A stretch of DNA of 64,000 bases from Breviolum minutum Mf 1.05b.01 (lineage: Eukaryota > Sar > Dinophyceae > Suessiales > Symbiodiniaceae), in assembly GCA_000507305.1 (NCBI GenBank), contig DF239619.1:121328-185327 (forward strand). Reading direction: 5' to 3'. A model generated the notes under the pieces. It did no database searches and was not told where the DNA came from. It saw nothing but the letters and a program-made list of their open reading frames with translations. The translations under genes were made by a program, and so were the position numbers. Each line of letters opens with the position of its first letter. Position 1 is the first letter of the stretch. Shown here in pieces: positions 1 to 11,646 of the stretch.

Positions 1-222
1 TGGGACATTTATGGTATATATAGTGTGGGCCCAATATATAATGAAATAATAACAATGCTTGTTGATATTCAAAAGAGTCCGCGTCCTTACATCATTGCAC
101 GGTAGTACAAGCTAAGAATGCTCCAAGGACATTGCATGTTGTTTTGGTGCTCATTAATGTTGATTCTCAAATTACTCAATGTAGACAGGTACAAACATAA
201 CATCTTGCATACATTTTGCAAT

Positions 223-441
223 TCATTTTGTGTCAAATGATGTGATACCACCAAGAAGGTCATCAACATGACTTTCACTCAAATTAATGGAGCATTCTCC
301 CCGCAACTCTGGAGCTTGGTAGTGAATTGCCGCGGCGATTCTCGGTCGGCAAGTGAAACAACGTGGTCGCCGCAAACATGAAACTCTTCGGATAACTCGT
401 GGGCTGCTAGGCTGGTCCAAAGCAAAAGCTTCCTGAATCAA
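223..441 (-). CDS. possible 3'-terminal exon, unknown protein
   Basis: Open minus frame of 72 codons ending in a stop at 223. A possible acceptor (TTGATTCAG) lies at its upstream edge near 439, so the Met need not be a true start. It is rich in Arg, Cys and Pro in the first half and acidic at the end (ends DDLLGGITSFDTK). A second minus frame across 280-430 is also protein-like, so the frame is uncertain. No family is recognised. Confidence 0.35.
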   Translation of the reverse strand: MIQEAFALDQPSSPRVIRRVSCLRRPRCFTCRPRIAAAIHYQAPELRGECSINLSESHVDDLLGGITSFDTK

Positions 442-731
442 TGGACCTGCCTTCCGAATGCTGATGACAATCTTCTATATGAGGTCTCACATATGTATAT
501 ATATATATCATCCTTAGCCTTTTGTATAGTGTGATTCTTTGATATAGTGAGATCTTATCTGCATGTGCGGAAGCTAAATCAACCCTTTGAGCAGGATTTC
601 ATTCCAGGTATTTCCAGGTGAAGTATTGTATGCTAATGTTATGTTATCAACCCCGAGCATCAAAACAAAAAGGCCAGCTGCGGCCAGCAGCCTAACATAG
701 CAAATCTTAAAAGTTGCAGCTGCCATGGCTG

Positions 732-815
732 TCATGGCTTGACTGCAGCCATCACATTGTCGAAGTGGTGAAGGCCTTTTTCTTTTGTTTGATGTTGCTG
801 CGCTCCACCCGTCTC
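732..815 (-). CDS. possible 3'-terminal exon, unknown protein
   Basis: 28 codons, phase 0, right after the acceptor CCTTTGCAG and ending in TGA. The residues are charged and Gln/His rich (starts ETGGAQQHQTKEK, ends MAAVKP). A competing minus frame stays open past this stop to 574 and includes a hydrophobic stretch (near 640-690) that could be a membrane segment; either could be real. Function unknown. Confidence 0.4.
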   Translation of the reverse strand, partial: ETGGAQQHQTKEKGLHHFDNVMAAVKP

Positions 816-1617
816 CTGCAAAGGCTGTCGAGAACATATGGCATCTCGCGACCATGGAGAGATCCACAGTAGGGAAAGGATACAAAGAAAAAGCACAACA
901 TGAAACTGATAGAGTACGAAAAAGCCTGGTGGAGCTGATGGGTGATGGACATTACAACAATCAGAGCTGATGAATGGCATGTTACAATGTATTACAACAT
1001 GCATCAAACTGCTCAGTGCAATGCGCTGGCACAGGATGCCAATGTATGCATGGCGATGCAGTTTTTTGCTACTAGACATGTATTGTGCCGATACAGTGAT
1101 ACATGTTGATAATACATGATTCGAATTGATTCAAGACAATGCTGATGACGATTTTCTGCTTCAACTACCAAACGTACATGACTATCTACACCTTCCTATG
1201 CCGACTGAAAGGAGTGGCCACGCTCAGATTTATTTCTAGCATTTTCTAGCCCATGCTTCCCAGGCTCATTCACAAATTCACTCCGGGGGAAAACAATGGC
1301 ATAAATAATCATAAATAATATTAAATAATGCCCTTCCTCCCTTCAGGAAAACGGCAGTTTCATTCGAAACTCAACTCCTTTTACAGGGACCCATCTTCCA
1401 CTTACATTATGATTGAGGAAATCGAATGTTGAAAAGGCTCCACGTGCCCGACTCTACCTACCTTCGCTAGCAGCTTCATAACCTACGCGCACTGAGAACT
1501 GTCAGGTCAGCAGCCTACTCGTCTTTGTGAGGAGTAGCCAAGTCGCCCAGTCGTCATTCAAAATATCAAAAAAATCAATGTGCTGCTCAAGATTATGCTG
1601 ATGGTCATGATGATGAC

Positions 1618-1990
1618 CACTAGCTGATCCTCAGCCACATCCTCCTCCTCCTCCTCCTCATTATCATCATCAGTATCATTATCCTCCTCTGCCGACTCAT
1701 CATCATCGTCATCATCACCATCATCATCGTCATAGTCGTCAGCAGCATGATCATCATCATTATCATCGCCATAAAATCATCATCATAACATCGTCATCAA
1801 ATAATCACCATGATAAAAAATATCATAACCATTGCTGTCAACATTATCCTCAGCTTTCTCATTGCTGTCAACACCGTCATCCTTTTCATGTTCATCGCTG
1901 TCAACATTGTCGTCATCATCGTCATCATCGTTGTTATCCTCCTCCTCATCAGCGGCATCATCGTCTCTTGTCGTGAAGGGCAACACCATG
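1618..1990. repeat. imperfect (ATC/GAT)n and CTC trinucleotide tract
   Basis: A long run of CTC, ATC, GTC and GCC triplets with interruptions. On the minus strand part of it (1783-2022) is an open Asp/Glu-rich frame and on the plus strand a Ser-rich one. The acidic frame could belong to a gene, since its triplets vary synonymously in places, but a drifting microsatellite explains it as well. Confidence 0.8.
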
Positions 1991-2364
1991 TTTGGTACTG
2001 TACTGGCAAGCTGTTTCTTCATGAGTCGTACACGCTACAGCTTCTCAACAAAACGAGTCCTGTCTCGTTCTTCTTTTAAGATCTGCAAGTGTGCTGGCAG
2101 CGGAGGCGGCGATGGCTGATCCTTGAGATGCATGACACAAGCATTGATTGATTGAGAACCACAGGCAACCTCGGAACCTTTCCAAGCGACACAATATTTG
2201 AGATACTTTCTGCAATTGCTCTATCTGTCGAATCTCTAATCTAGATATCTAGTATACGTATATTATATGTTCTGTCTGCCTCACACGTGATAGACTTAGA
2301 CTGGACTGGTGGCAATGGAAAGGCTATGAGACATGAGCTTGGCAACTTGGATATGCTTCAATAC

Positions 2365-2667
2365 CTACCGAAGAAGTGTCTTGATGTTTAAAATCGCTGC
2401 AGGTTGAAATGATCTCACGCCTATGGATGGACCATAAATGATGAACGTAAAATATGAACATAATGAAACCAAACGGACAGTCATAGGTGATCCGATGATG
2501 ATTCTTGGACTCCGCAAGCGTTTTCGTCCCCAAATCGACTTGACCTGAAACAATCTATGGAGATCCTGTAGGTAAGTATCTATCAGCTTAGGGATAGCTG
2601 GTAGTGACACAGGTCCAATATCCACTGGCACAGGAATGTATTTCTTCATTGAAGATGTTGCAAACAT
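2365..2667 (-). CDS. possible coding exon(s), unknown protein
   Basis: One minus frame stays open for 100 codons. It contains an acceptor-like TTGTTTCAG near 2547 and a second acceptor and donor pair near 2410-2370 (CAACCTGCAG ... TCG/GTAGGT), so it may be two small exons rather than one. Basic and proline-containing; no motif recognised. Confidence 0.3.
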   Translation of the reverse strand: MFATSSMKKYIPVPVDIGPVSLPAIPKLIDTYLQDLHRLFQVKSIWGRKRLRSPRIIIGSPMTVRLVSLCSYFTFIIYGPSIGVRSFQPAAILNIKTLLR

Positions 2668-2817
2668 ATTAACTCCGTGCCTTGTGAGGCTTCGGAAATT
2701 TCAAGACTACTAATATAGACTGTTGTTATTCTTGCAGCAACAATGCAGCCCAGCAACGCTGTCTCTCCTCTTCTTTTTCCTCAGCTCAAGCCGTCTCGAA
2801 CCCCCGTCCTCCCTTAC

Positions 2818-2998
2818 CAATCCAGCTAGTGGCTAGTGACCTTGATCCCAAATCATCGCACTCTCCGAATGCCCACTGCTTCAACGAGGCACGGCTTTTG
2901 TTGATCATTTTTCTTCGCATCAGCCTTCCAACGGTCTCCAAGTACAGCAATTTATGGCCCAAATGAGCCACTTCAGCACCCCGATATAAACAACCCAA
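2818..2998 (-). CDS. internal exon, unknown protein
   Basis: Minus frame ending at a good donor (TTG/GTAAGG) at 2818. The frame stays open upstream of 2998 to possible acceptors near 3030, so the 5' edge is approximate. The peptide is amphipathic (HKLLYLETVGRLMRRK then KSRASLKQWAFGE). It is most likely an internal exon of a minus-strand gene. Function unknown. Confidence 0.5.
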
Positions 2999-3684
2999 AC
3001 ATGGGTAAGGGCTTAACGCAAATGTTGCTGTGTAAATCTGCTATAGTCTGTCATGTGGGATATCCCAATCTCCTGCCCTTGCTAATGCATGCTGACTATT
3101 CGTCAAGTTGGCATTTGTACCTCCGGTGTCAAACCGCCACCGTCAGCAGAGGATTCAATGAGATTTTCTTCGATACGTCGATACCAGTTTCAACTGTAGC
3201 ACTGTCCAGCCCGAGATATTCAGAGATACGATTTTGCATTCTTCCCTCTTGGCCGCGGCCTTTTCATTTTTTGTGTTTTTTTTTTCCTCATGGCTTCCCA
3301 GGCTTCCCATTTCCAAGACATAGACGTTTTGGTGCCAATTGTACCCACAACGAATTGGATTGGACCCGCCTCTGATCTTCGTTTCCTTGGGTTGGGGAAG
3401 GGCGGCGAGGTGCAAAGAACCACTCACACCCCGTATCTGGTTAGTGTGTCCCAAATGATATGACTCTGGCTTCATCTGATCGTATAGGTAAAAGGTGTCG
3501 ATGAATCTTATTCAAATGCTGATGCTGAAGTAACTTGAATTCATACACTTCTGGTAAATTCATTCACCAAACTGTGCCCAATGTCGACCGATTTGGAATG
3601 TGTCATCTGCATACTGACAATGTTAATCATGGCTGTTTGCCACTAAAAAAACGCCCACCTGCCGCAAAAAAGACCAAGTCTCAC

Positions 3685-3737
3685 CGCCAGTTTCCTCTTC
3701 TGGTCCTGGCAATGAATGGTTTCATATGGTTTCCGCA
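3685..3737 (-). CDS. small internal exon, unknown protein
   Basis: 53-bp minus exon between the acceptor GACGATTCCAG and the donor GGCG/GTGAGA. The single open frame through both sites reads RKPYETIHCQDQKRKLA. Size and site quality fit an intron-rich algal gene. No function can be inferred from 17 residues. Confidence 0.45.
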
Positions 3738-4429
3738 CTGGAATCGTCGCGAAAAAAAGATCACTGTTGGTGCATGTCTGAAAATCTCGAATGACAATGA
3801 CAATATAAAGATGCATATATATATATATATGTTTCATCTATCATTGTGACATATTGTGACTATTCAAAACTTGCATGTATAGCATTGTAAAGCATTTATA
3901 TAGCACTCTAAATGCACCGGACTAGCTGTGGCCAAGGATACGTCCAATATGAGCTTGGTTCCAAAACACCGACAACATCAGCCACACAATGGCACTCAAC
4001 TTCGTTCCACCAACATCATGATCATTGGTTGGAACTTATGGCCAAAAGAAAGCTGAAAGTACCAAGACCAAATGGCAAATGACGGAGGAGAAGGCCCTTG
4101 AAGTACAAAAGTGCATCAAAAGTGCAAAAAGGATCACAATTCAAAGCACCAAAGCTTCAGCAAACTCAGGAGGAAAAGTATACTGCATGTATTTAGATTG
4201 GTGGCGACGCAAATATGATTGAAAATTGGCGACACTGCTATTTTCTTGCTGGTGCCCTTAACCAGTCTCTAGTATCTCGCCTTTTGTTTTCTCCTTGTTC
4301 TTTTTCACATTGGATAACTGGATAAAAACTTTTATCTGTATTTATTTGTGGGGTTGTCATGGTTTGAACGTGTCCGAAAAATATTCTCGAATTTCACCCA
4401 TGTGCTTCCTTGGTATGGTAGTAAGCAAT

Positions 4430-5117
4430 CTAGGCGGTCACAGGCCATGTTCCTCTATTTGTTGTGGGGGGTGACGCAAGACCTCTGGTTGCCTGTGCTT
4501 GATTCTGCTGATTAACATCATTTTTGCTTTCTTTGTGGAGCAAGACCCCAAACAATCAGTCACAAAATCAAAGGCCTGACCTCTAGTGCAACCTTCATTA
4601 TCACAACAGGCATTGAGGCATATCCTTTCGTCTCACCTTCCCACTGTTTTGCACCTTGGCTTCCTTCTGCAGCTCTTCAAAATCAAACCAAGGATTCTTG
4701 GAGCCCTGCTGCATAGGACGACCTTAGACACAGGCAAGGTATGGAGATGATCACTGGCTACAACAAGAGGTGAGGTGCTTCCGCTTTGGCAACTGATTCT
4801 CCAAGAACTCCAGCAATGTCAAGTGCTCGCAGCAAACGTATCTCAACAATGACAAATCTTCTGAAGTTTCATGTTCCTCTACCAGCCTCTACCATTGATT
4901 GTCCCTTCGATGTATAAGTTAACATAGCAACGGAACGTCCACCATTCGAGCTACCTGTATACATTTCCTGTTGGAAAGGGCTCATTTCAAATCCTATTGA
5001 CTGTTGGCGAGGGAATGTCAAGTCACAGTAATCTGTGCTTCTTTTCTGTCATGTGTTAGAGATGCAACAACAAGAGAATGCTTTCCGCGAGTCTTATGCC
5101 AAAAATCACGAGCCCAG
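4430..5117 (-). CDS. 3' end of a four-exon gene, unknown protein
   Basis: Four minus exons whose intron phases all agree: 5117-5027, 4876-4762, 4722-4637 and 4507-4430 (stop TAG at 4430). Donors are GTGACT, GTAGCC and GTGAGA; acceptors end TATCAG, GGTAGAG, GTCTAAG and AATCAG. The joined 113-residue C-terminus has a Leu-rich helical part (LSLLRYVCCEHLTLL), then a segment NPWFDFEELQKEAK and a polar tail. I do not recognise the family. The 5' part lies upstream of 5117, possibly beyond the microsatellite at 5.3-5.9 kb. Agreement of four phases makes this one of the better-supported models here. Confidence 0.65.
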
Positions 5118-5359
5118 CTGATAAATTGGGCATTGGACCGGAAATTGGCACCCCCCCAAAAAAAAGAAAAAAGGGCATCAGAATGCAGCCTTGCAGACTT
5201 CAACATGACAGTGCCAAAACATGTGTGTTGGTTCAAATCGATGCATCTCATGTGTTGGGCTTAACGCTGCTTATCTACACAGATCTGTTTTTCCATCCGT
5301 AATCATCAGTCATCAATCACCAATCATGAATTGTCTGTCATCAATCATCAACCCTCCAA

Positions 5360-5371
5360 TACCCTCCATCC

Positions 5372-5407
<36 letters not shown>

Positions 5408-5905
5408 ATATTTCTATCTTTCCATCTTTCTATCTTTCCATCTTTCTATCTTTCCATCTTTCTATCTTTGCATCTTTCTATCTTTGCATCTTTCTATTTA
5501 TCTATCTATCTATCTATCTAAGTCTATCTATCTAAGTCTATCTATCTAAGTCTATCTATCTAAGTCTATCTATCTAAGTCTATCTATCTAAGTCTATCTA
5601 TCTAAGTCTATCTATCTAAGTCTATCTATCTAAGTCTATCTATCTATCTATCTATCTATCTATTTAACTATCTATCTATCTATCTATCTATCTATTATCT
5701 ATAGATATATAGATCTATAGATCTATCTATCTTTACTTATTTATTTATCTATCTTTATCTATCTTTATCTATCCATCTATCTATCTATCTATCCATCAAT
5801 CCATCAATCAGTCAACCAGTCAATTAATTACTGTAATCAATTAATCAATCAATCAATCAATCGCTCTATGTATTTATCTATCTATCTATCTACCTACCTA
5901 CCTAC
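5360..5905. repeat. (TATC)n microsatellite with nested 14-bp unit
   Basis: Long TATC/TTTC tetranucleotide array. Between about 5518 and 5645 it switches to a regular 14-bp unit (TCTATCTATCTAAG) repeated about nine times, then returns to TATC. The frames through it (poly Tyr-Leu-Ser-Ile) are repeat artefacts. Confidence 0.95.
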
Positions 5906-5961
5906 CTATCTATCATCATCCTCATCCCATGGAAAGCACATGACCTAGTACCCACTATCGC

Positions 5962-6069
5962 TCAGGTCTCCAAACCATCCTTCCAAACTCCACGCAGAAT
6001 GCGTCCTGATGAGGGAACCGACGGTTTCTTGTCAGCTTCAGCTGGGTTTACCCAATGGTCGTAAAGTCT
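5962..6069 (-). CDS. possible 3'-terminal exon, unknown protein
   Basis: 36 codons in phase 0 from the acceptor TACATCTTCAAG to a TGA at 5962. Contains RLYDHWVNPAEADKK and a basic end (RILRGVWKDG). If the TGA is real this ends one gene just upstream of the gene at 4430-5117; if a donor precedes it, the two could be one gene. Function unknown. Confidence 0.45.
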   Translation of the reverse strand, partial: RLYDHWVNPAEADKKPSVPSSGRILRGVWKDGLET

Positions 6070-6711
6070 CTTGAAGATGTATGGACTTCAGTTAAGTCAA
6101 AGAAAAAGGCACTTCAGTTTTCAAAATTCTTTCTATTGAGCTGGTGGCAGTGCTATGCTGAGATTTGAGGAGTCAACAATTTCCCAAACCAAACGTGTTT
6201 TGGGCTGACTTCGCCCAAAAACTAACACCACATGCCCCACTTGGTCCATTCGTAAACTAGGATTGGCCCAAGCATCCAACGGTATACTATACATTGTGGC
6301 GTGAACCCAAGCACTTTGTATATAAAACCCTCAAAACATGTTGTTTGAGTCAACTTGGTTGATTCTATTTAAACAAAAAACACCTACAAGTAAAAAAAAC
6401 TCAAACAAATCCGAGACCGCATCTAGTTTCACTATGGTTTACTGGAAACATCAGAACCATGCCCTGAGATCGGTCCTTTGGAGACCGGAGGCCGCCCACG
6501 CCTCTCATGTGATCAAAAAAGTGTGAAAGGTGGGGCGATAGGGATTCCCGGATCCGAAAGCTTGGGGACCTGGTAGATCACCTGGTTGCTGGAAATCACC
6601 TGGTAGATCACATCATATGATACCAGTATTGAAACCATACAATCTGTGAGAGTACTGTAATTCAAAATAAAAAAAAATGAATTGCAAAGCCTCAGGGTGT
6701 TTGGCCTTTAC

Positions 6712-6868
6712 CCGATCGCAATTCGTTGGTGTCGGAAGGCTTGTGCTGCTTGGCGATTTGTTTTGAGTGGCATTTCTGATAATAAGCCCTCAGTTGGTGA
6801 TGCCCTCACAGTGTGTTTGACTATACGCCATGCAAATGATCTGCAACAAACTGGGCTCTGGAGTCGGA
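6712..6868 (-). CDS. internal exon, unknown protein
   Basis: 157-bp minus exon between the acceptor GAGTTTTCAAG and the donor ATCGG/GTAAAG. The frame is open from end to end; it starts RLQSPVCCRSFAWR and ends QAAQAFRHQRIAIG. Basic overall, no membrane segment, no known motif. Confidence 0.55.
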
Positions 6869-7277
6869 CTTGAAAACTCGTACTATTAAACAAATTCAAA
6901 AAGTCAAAGTATGTATAGTTCTTAAATGTATATTTATAAAATACTATACAAAAATACAATATATACATCCATACAATGTTGAGTTGACATCTGGGCCTGG
7001 AAGAGTCACCGAAAACGGGTCTCTACAAATCAAGGCTGAAAATTCATGGAACACCTGCGGGTACGGATCCATGCCTCGCTGCTACCACGGGATCTCTATC
7101 ATCTTTGTCTCCTCTCTGTCACATGTTTTATCACATTTCACTGATCTCTGGGACTCTGAGGAATTCGCGTTTGCGAGTGGTAGACTGGTAGACTGGTAGA
7201 ACAAATTTGGAAAATCAACAACTTGTACATGATGTAATCTATCTGAGGTGTGAGCTCATTCTGTGTGTATGCGCGAT

Positions 7278-7420
7278 TCACTGTGGCATGAACATATTTG
7301 CTTCAAGGCCACTGTGTGGTTGAGTGATGTACGGTGGGAGTCCCAGGGTCACTCCTTTGACAATGTGAGTGTCCAGCTCATCCAGGGCATCGACCATGTC
7401 CACCAAGACGTCATTCACTT
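7278..7420 (-). CDS. 3'-terminal exon, unknown protein
   Basis: Acceptor GTTTTGCACAG at 7421, then 47 codons to TGA at 7278. The start is acidic and helical (VNDVLVDMVDALDELD), followed by a Gly/Pro stretch. Composition and the strong acceptor favour a real last exon; the gene would continue at higher coordinates, possibly including 7775-7826 and 8270-8390. Confidence 0.55.
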
Positions 7421-7774
7421 CTGTGCAAAACAGGCTGGATTTTTACGAACCATGAGGATTTCAGCCAGACATGGAGCAGGACAAGTGTAAGTAATTTTCA
7501 CAATCCAGCCGCAATCCAGCTATAAAAAAGGAAGGCATCAGTGCCATTCTGAGAACTACAAAGCATATATCAAGCACATGAATGTAAGAATTGAACTGCA
7601 CACATATCTGCCTTTGTTAGCACACTGGGTATTTTCAAAAAGTAAAAAAAAAGTCAGGCCAAGAGTCTTTCTATATAATGGATTTTTCCCTGATCCCCCC
7701 CCAAAAAAAAACTTCCAAGGTCCAGGGAGCCTGTGGTGAAGCAAAACCCTTAGACCTGAGACCCAGCCTGAAAC

Positions 7775-7826
7775 CTTGGCCTCATACTCATCCACCCACA
7801 GCATACGTCGATTCAAGTCGATAGAC
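7775..7826 (-). CDS. small internal exon, unknown protein
   Basis: 52-bp minus exon between ATCTTCAG and the donor CCAAG/GTTTCA. Its only open frame reads SIDLNRRMLWVDEYEAK. It lies upstream of the terminal exon at 7278-7420 and may be in the same gene. The donor is weak. Confidence 0.4.
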
Positions 7827-8269
7827 CTGAAGATAAAATTCCCCGTGACACCTCCGTGACACCTCCAGGTCTCACATGACTCACTCTCAACTCCAATGAA
7901 AAGCACATCAAGTCAAATCTAGACGGCAGGGATGTGATTCCCTCACAATCCAAACAAAAGGAATCTGAAACATCTATGATGATCTATGATGACATCAGAG
8001 TATTTACAATCATCCATAAAAACAACACACTTGCATAAACCAAACATTAAACGGCGTGCATCGTTCAAAAGGATCGAAACGACAAACGCAGCGGGCAAAC
8101 AATAAGTCATAAATCATTTTGATAACCTGTGTCATCAAACCATGTGCATTTTGTGCCGTTGTTTGTCAGGATTTGTGCACAAGAATATCGCATCAGCAAA
8201 AATCAAATAGAATACATTGTGTACATGCCTTCATATCACTCTATTGGCAAAAAAATAACATGCATTTGT

Positions 8270-8390
8270 TGACAAATCTCTGTTTTTTGTTTGATGCAAT
8301 CAAGTTGTTTTGCGGCAAGAGGCAACTGATGAAGATCCTTGGCCTTTGCTAAGCCTCGCAGTTTGGCAACGCCACGAAAGAAGTAGTCAC
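8270..8390 (-). CDS. internal exon, unknown protein
   Basis: Starts after the acceptor TCGAATTCAG; the downstream edge is approximate because no clear GT donor stands out. The peptide is basic and helical (DYFFRGVAKLRGLAKAKDL), reminiscent of repeat-type helices but without a definable motif. Confidence 0.4.
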
Positions 8391-9599
8391 CTGAATTCGA
8401 TGGATGGGATGACATGAATTTCACACCCAATCCACTGGAATGCAACTAAGAAAGAGTGAAACAAAGCAAGAAATACAACCCCACAAAATGAAATCACCAC
8501 CGTTGATACAAAAAAAAACTTAGCCTTCAATTGTGTGAAAAATGAGAACCTATACACACCAGCTTCAACCCTTTTTTTACATATGAAAACTTGGTAACAT
8601 CTGGGAACAATACAATCTACAAATGGCTCTGACTCCTGGCTCCTGAACACCCTACATCCCCAGGCCCATCTGTCAGGTGACACTTGATGACACCTTTGTT
8701 GTCCTGGCAGATCCAGGACTTGTGCCATGCGGGACAAGAGGAACAGCTACACACACATGAATCGCATCAATACCATTGGTAATGTTCATTGGAATTTGTA
8801 TGGACTTATTCTGGCATCTTCACAGGCTATGCGGAAACCAGTTGAAGTCAATCCTACTCTTCCATATATGTCTGTAAAGGACATGGTAGCGGACAACTAC
8901 AAAATGACATACACTTGTGGATTGGTCTCTCTCACATATGCAAGGATACCGCAGGCAAACCTTGATTTATACATGGTCTGTTTTTGTAGAGGCATGCGGA
9001 CAGTATGAACAAACGCCGGGACATGAAATATGCACATTATAATATACATATATACATATACAGTACAGTGCACATACATATATACATGAAATCAGAAGAC
9101 TATATTTCATAGATTGCACCTACACAAATCGATAAACCTGTTGAGATGTACCTTGCTATTGCACGATCCCCAATGATAGTTTCTGACCCGCCAGCTTTCA
9201 GTGAAGCTGAAGCTTCCATAGATTTCATGTCCAGTAGAGGCTAGGTTCTATATCCGGAACTTGTCTGGATCAGGGACATGTACCTTAATACTTAATACAC
9301 TTATATAGACCCAGCAAACATGGGCATTGACCGTCAGCTCAAAAAAAACACTGGCAAGAGAGTTGGGGAACATGAAGAGATATGACGATATGCAGTCAGT
9401 CAGTGTCTGCCAGCATATGAATGTAAATGCCAGAAACTGTCACAGTCACAGTCATGTTGTACTGCTGTATGACGCATGTCGTGGGACATGTTGAAGAAGC
9501 TGTGACAGAAGTAATCCTTAAAAGCTCGAACAATCTCATCGTCTGCATATGTGCATCTACTGTATTTGTGATTTTTTGTGATAGGTATACTCCTGTAAC

Positions 9600-9759
9600 T
9601 AAATTGGCTTGATTGCAAGCCTCATCAAGAAGCATGAAGAGCATTTCGAGATCTTTGAGCGGAATTTGCAGCACTTTCAAGCCTCCCGGCATGCCAAATG
9701 AAAGCACACATGATTTGTGGTGTATATATCGAAGTGTCTCGACCACACGGTACGAGGAG
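9600..9759 (-). CDS. internal exon, unknown protein
   Basis: 160-bp minus exon, acceptor AAATTGCAAG, donor TTTA/GTTACA, open throughout (53 codons). Core peptide MPGGLKVLQIPLKDLEM followed by LLDEACNQANL. A further minus exon probably follows at 9400-9530 after the acceptor CACATATGCAG; there two frames are open, and the more protein-like one (DEIVRAFKDYFCHS) does not match the intron phase. Confidence 0.5.
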
Positions 9760-9905
9760 CTTGCAATTTTTTGGGAACATATCAAGCATTGCAAAATATC
9801 ACAAATACGAAGACACACATGTCACTGGATCTGCGTGGTACTTGCAACTAACTAGTTCACGCCTGTATCTTCTTTGCAGGATTAGGATGTGAGAACACAC
9901 TGTAA

Positions 9906-10585
9906 TTACTTGGTGGCTAAGGCGGGGGTCCAGTGTGCAATCTTCCTATGCCAATCCCCAAAAATGAAGTCAAAGATGACACTCTCTTCGCAAACACCGG
10001 TGGCAAAGTACATTCTGCTATGATTCATAATCATCTGCGAGGGGCAGTGGTTCCAGTCAAATGCAGGAAGTAGCTACACTTGTACTTTGCCAAACAAAAC
10101 GGACACCCCAAGAACTTCAATGCAGAACTTCAATGGACTTCAACAATTCAGGAATCACTTCCTGCTATTTAGTGGAATAATGCCGTGCTGACTCCAAATC
10201 AATTTGAGATTGCGAATTCTGTCTTGAAAACAACTGACTCACCACTTTGAGCAAATTTCATGAAATAGCATTAGAAACGCAACCAGCTAGAACTCATGTT
10301 CATCCTATCCTTGCTTACATGTGGCCACCACAAACAAGTACCAAATTTTGACAAGGTGCGATCGCGGACCCTGAGGGTACCTCACGTTTGCAAACATGGC
10401 GGGGATGTGGTTGAGGAAATCACCCTTTTAGGAGCAATCTCGGCGAGCGACAGTCTGAACGCAATGGACGCCAATTCTACATCTGCAAATAAACATGCAG
10501 CAATGTAAAAACTGCTAGCTAACAACAACAACAACAACAACAAAACAACAACAACATACAACATACAACATACAACATACAACAT

Positions 10586-10628
<43 letters not shown>

Positions 10629-11453
10629 CCAACAACAACAACAACAACAACAACAACATACAACATACAACATACAACATCCGACATCCGACATCCGACA
10701 TCCGACATCCAACATTCAACATCCAACATCCAACATCCAACATCCAACATCCAACATCCAACATNNNNNNNNNNNNNNNNNNNNNNNNNNNNNNNNNNNN
10801 NNNNNNNNNNNNNNNNNNNNNNNNNNNNNNNNNNNNNNNNNNNNNNNNNNNNNNNNNNNNNNNNNNNNNNNNNNNNNNNNNNNNNNNNNNNNNNNNNNNN
10901 NNNNNNNNNNNNNNNNNNNNNNNNNNNNNNNNNNNNNNNNNNNNNNNNNNNNNNNNNNNNNNNNNNNNNNNNNNNNNNNNNNNNNNNNNNNNNNNNNNNN
11001 NNNNNNNNNNNNNNNNNNNNNNNNNNNNNNNNNNNNNNNNNNNNNNNNNNNNNNNNNNNNNNNNNNNNNNNNNNNNNNNNNNNNNNNNNNNNNNNNNNNN
11101 NNNNNNNNNNNNNNNNNNNNNNNNNNNNNNNNNNNNNNNNNNNNNNNNNNNNNNNNNNNNNNNNNNNNNNNNNNNNNNNNNNNNNNNNNNNNNNNNNNNN
11201 NNNNNNNNNNAACAACAACAACAACAACAACAACAACGGACAGAACCGTTTCCACAGTACCACTGCTCGCTGCCAAGGTACGGAGGGCAATTCTCAACTC
11301 CTCCCGGTCCAAGTCCCCTGAATCGTCCGCATCAGCTTCGCGAAAAATCTGCCTGGTGGTCACCCAGCAGATCTCACCCGGAAAATCCATCAACATCTTC
11401 AGCGTCCATAACTTCGTGTTGGAAAAATTCAGGAAAAAACGAAGATTGAGCAT
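9906..11453 (-). CDS. EF-hand calcium-binding protein (split by gap)
   Basis: Calcium-binding protein inferred from one canonical EF-hand loop in the exon that starts at the ATG at 11453: positions 1,3,5,9,12 of the loop DADDSGDLDREE are D,D,S,D,E and position 6 is G, with flanking helices (TRQIFREA and LRIALRTLAA). The exon runs into a (GTT)n tract at 11237 and then a gap. A second exon, 10492-10386 (acceptor TTTATTTGCAG, donor CAAAC/GTGAGG), and a last exon ending TAA at 9906 (43 codons from an acceptor CCTCGCAG at 10035) probably follow. The phase between the last two does not fit unless a later acceptor is used. Another gene's stop at 11647 limits this gene on its upstream side. Confidence 0.55.
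10515..10764. repeat. (CAA)n microsatellite and CATAC/CATCC minisatellite
   Basis: (CAA)n blocks alternate with AACATACAACATAC units that change to CATCCGA and CATCCAA units toward the gap. CAA repeats resume at 11211-11237 on the other side, so the unread gap is probably the same array. Cys-, Val- and Met-rich frames across it are artefacts. Confidence 0.95.
10765..11210. other. assembly gap (Ns) inside a repeat array
   Basis: 446 unknown bases, flanked on both sides by CAA-type repeats. It lies inside an intron of the EF-hand gene and could hide a further exon. Confidence 0.98.
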
Positions 11454-11646
11454 TGAGCAAGGAAAAAAGTATCGTCATTTGGGGAAAATATAATTCATAC
11501 AATTATACAATCCAAAATTTAAACCAGACTCTTGAAACACACCTTTATGCACTTCAAACACCATTCTTCTACAGATACAGTAATCTTAGACTTCCGCAAA
11601 CGACATTTCATCTAATTTCGGTGCAAAGTGCTCATGTGCAGTGGGG

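Noticed and set aside
2780-2830. Possible tRNA T-arm (GGGTTCGAGAC on the minus strand)
   Set aside because: The arm does not pair and no acceptor, D or anticodon stem can be formed nearby.
4025-4222. Lys/Thr/Ser-rich plus ORF of 65 codons
   Set aside because: No splice sites or motif, and it lies between minus-strand exons; not better than chance.
5221-5549. ORFs of over 70 codons with Tyr-Leu-Ser-Ile repeats
   Set aside because: They are translations of the TATC microsatellite in several frames at once.
10382-11453. ORFs of 245-302 codons spanning the Ns with poly-Val, Cys and Leu
   Set aside because: They owe their length to unknown bases and CAA repeats; only the EF-hand part and the 10386-10492 exon are supported.
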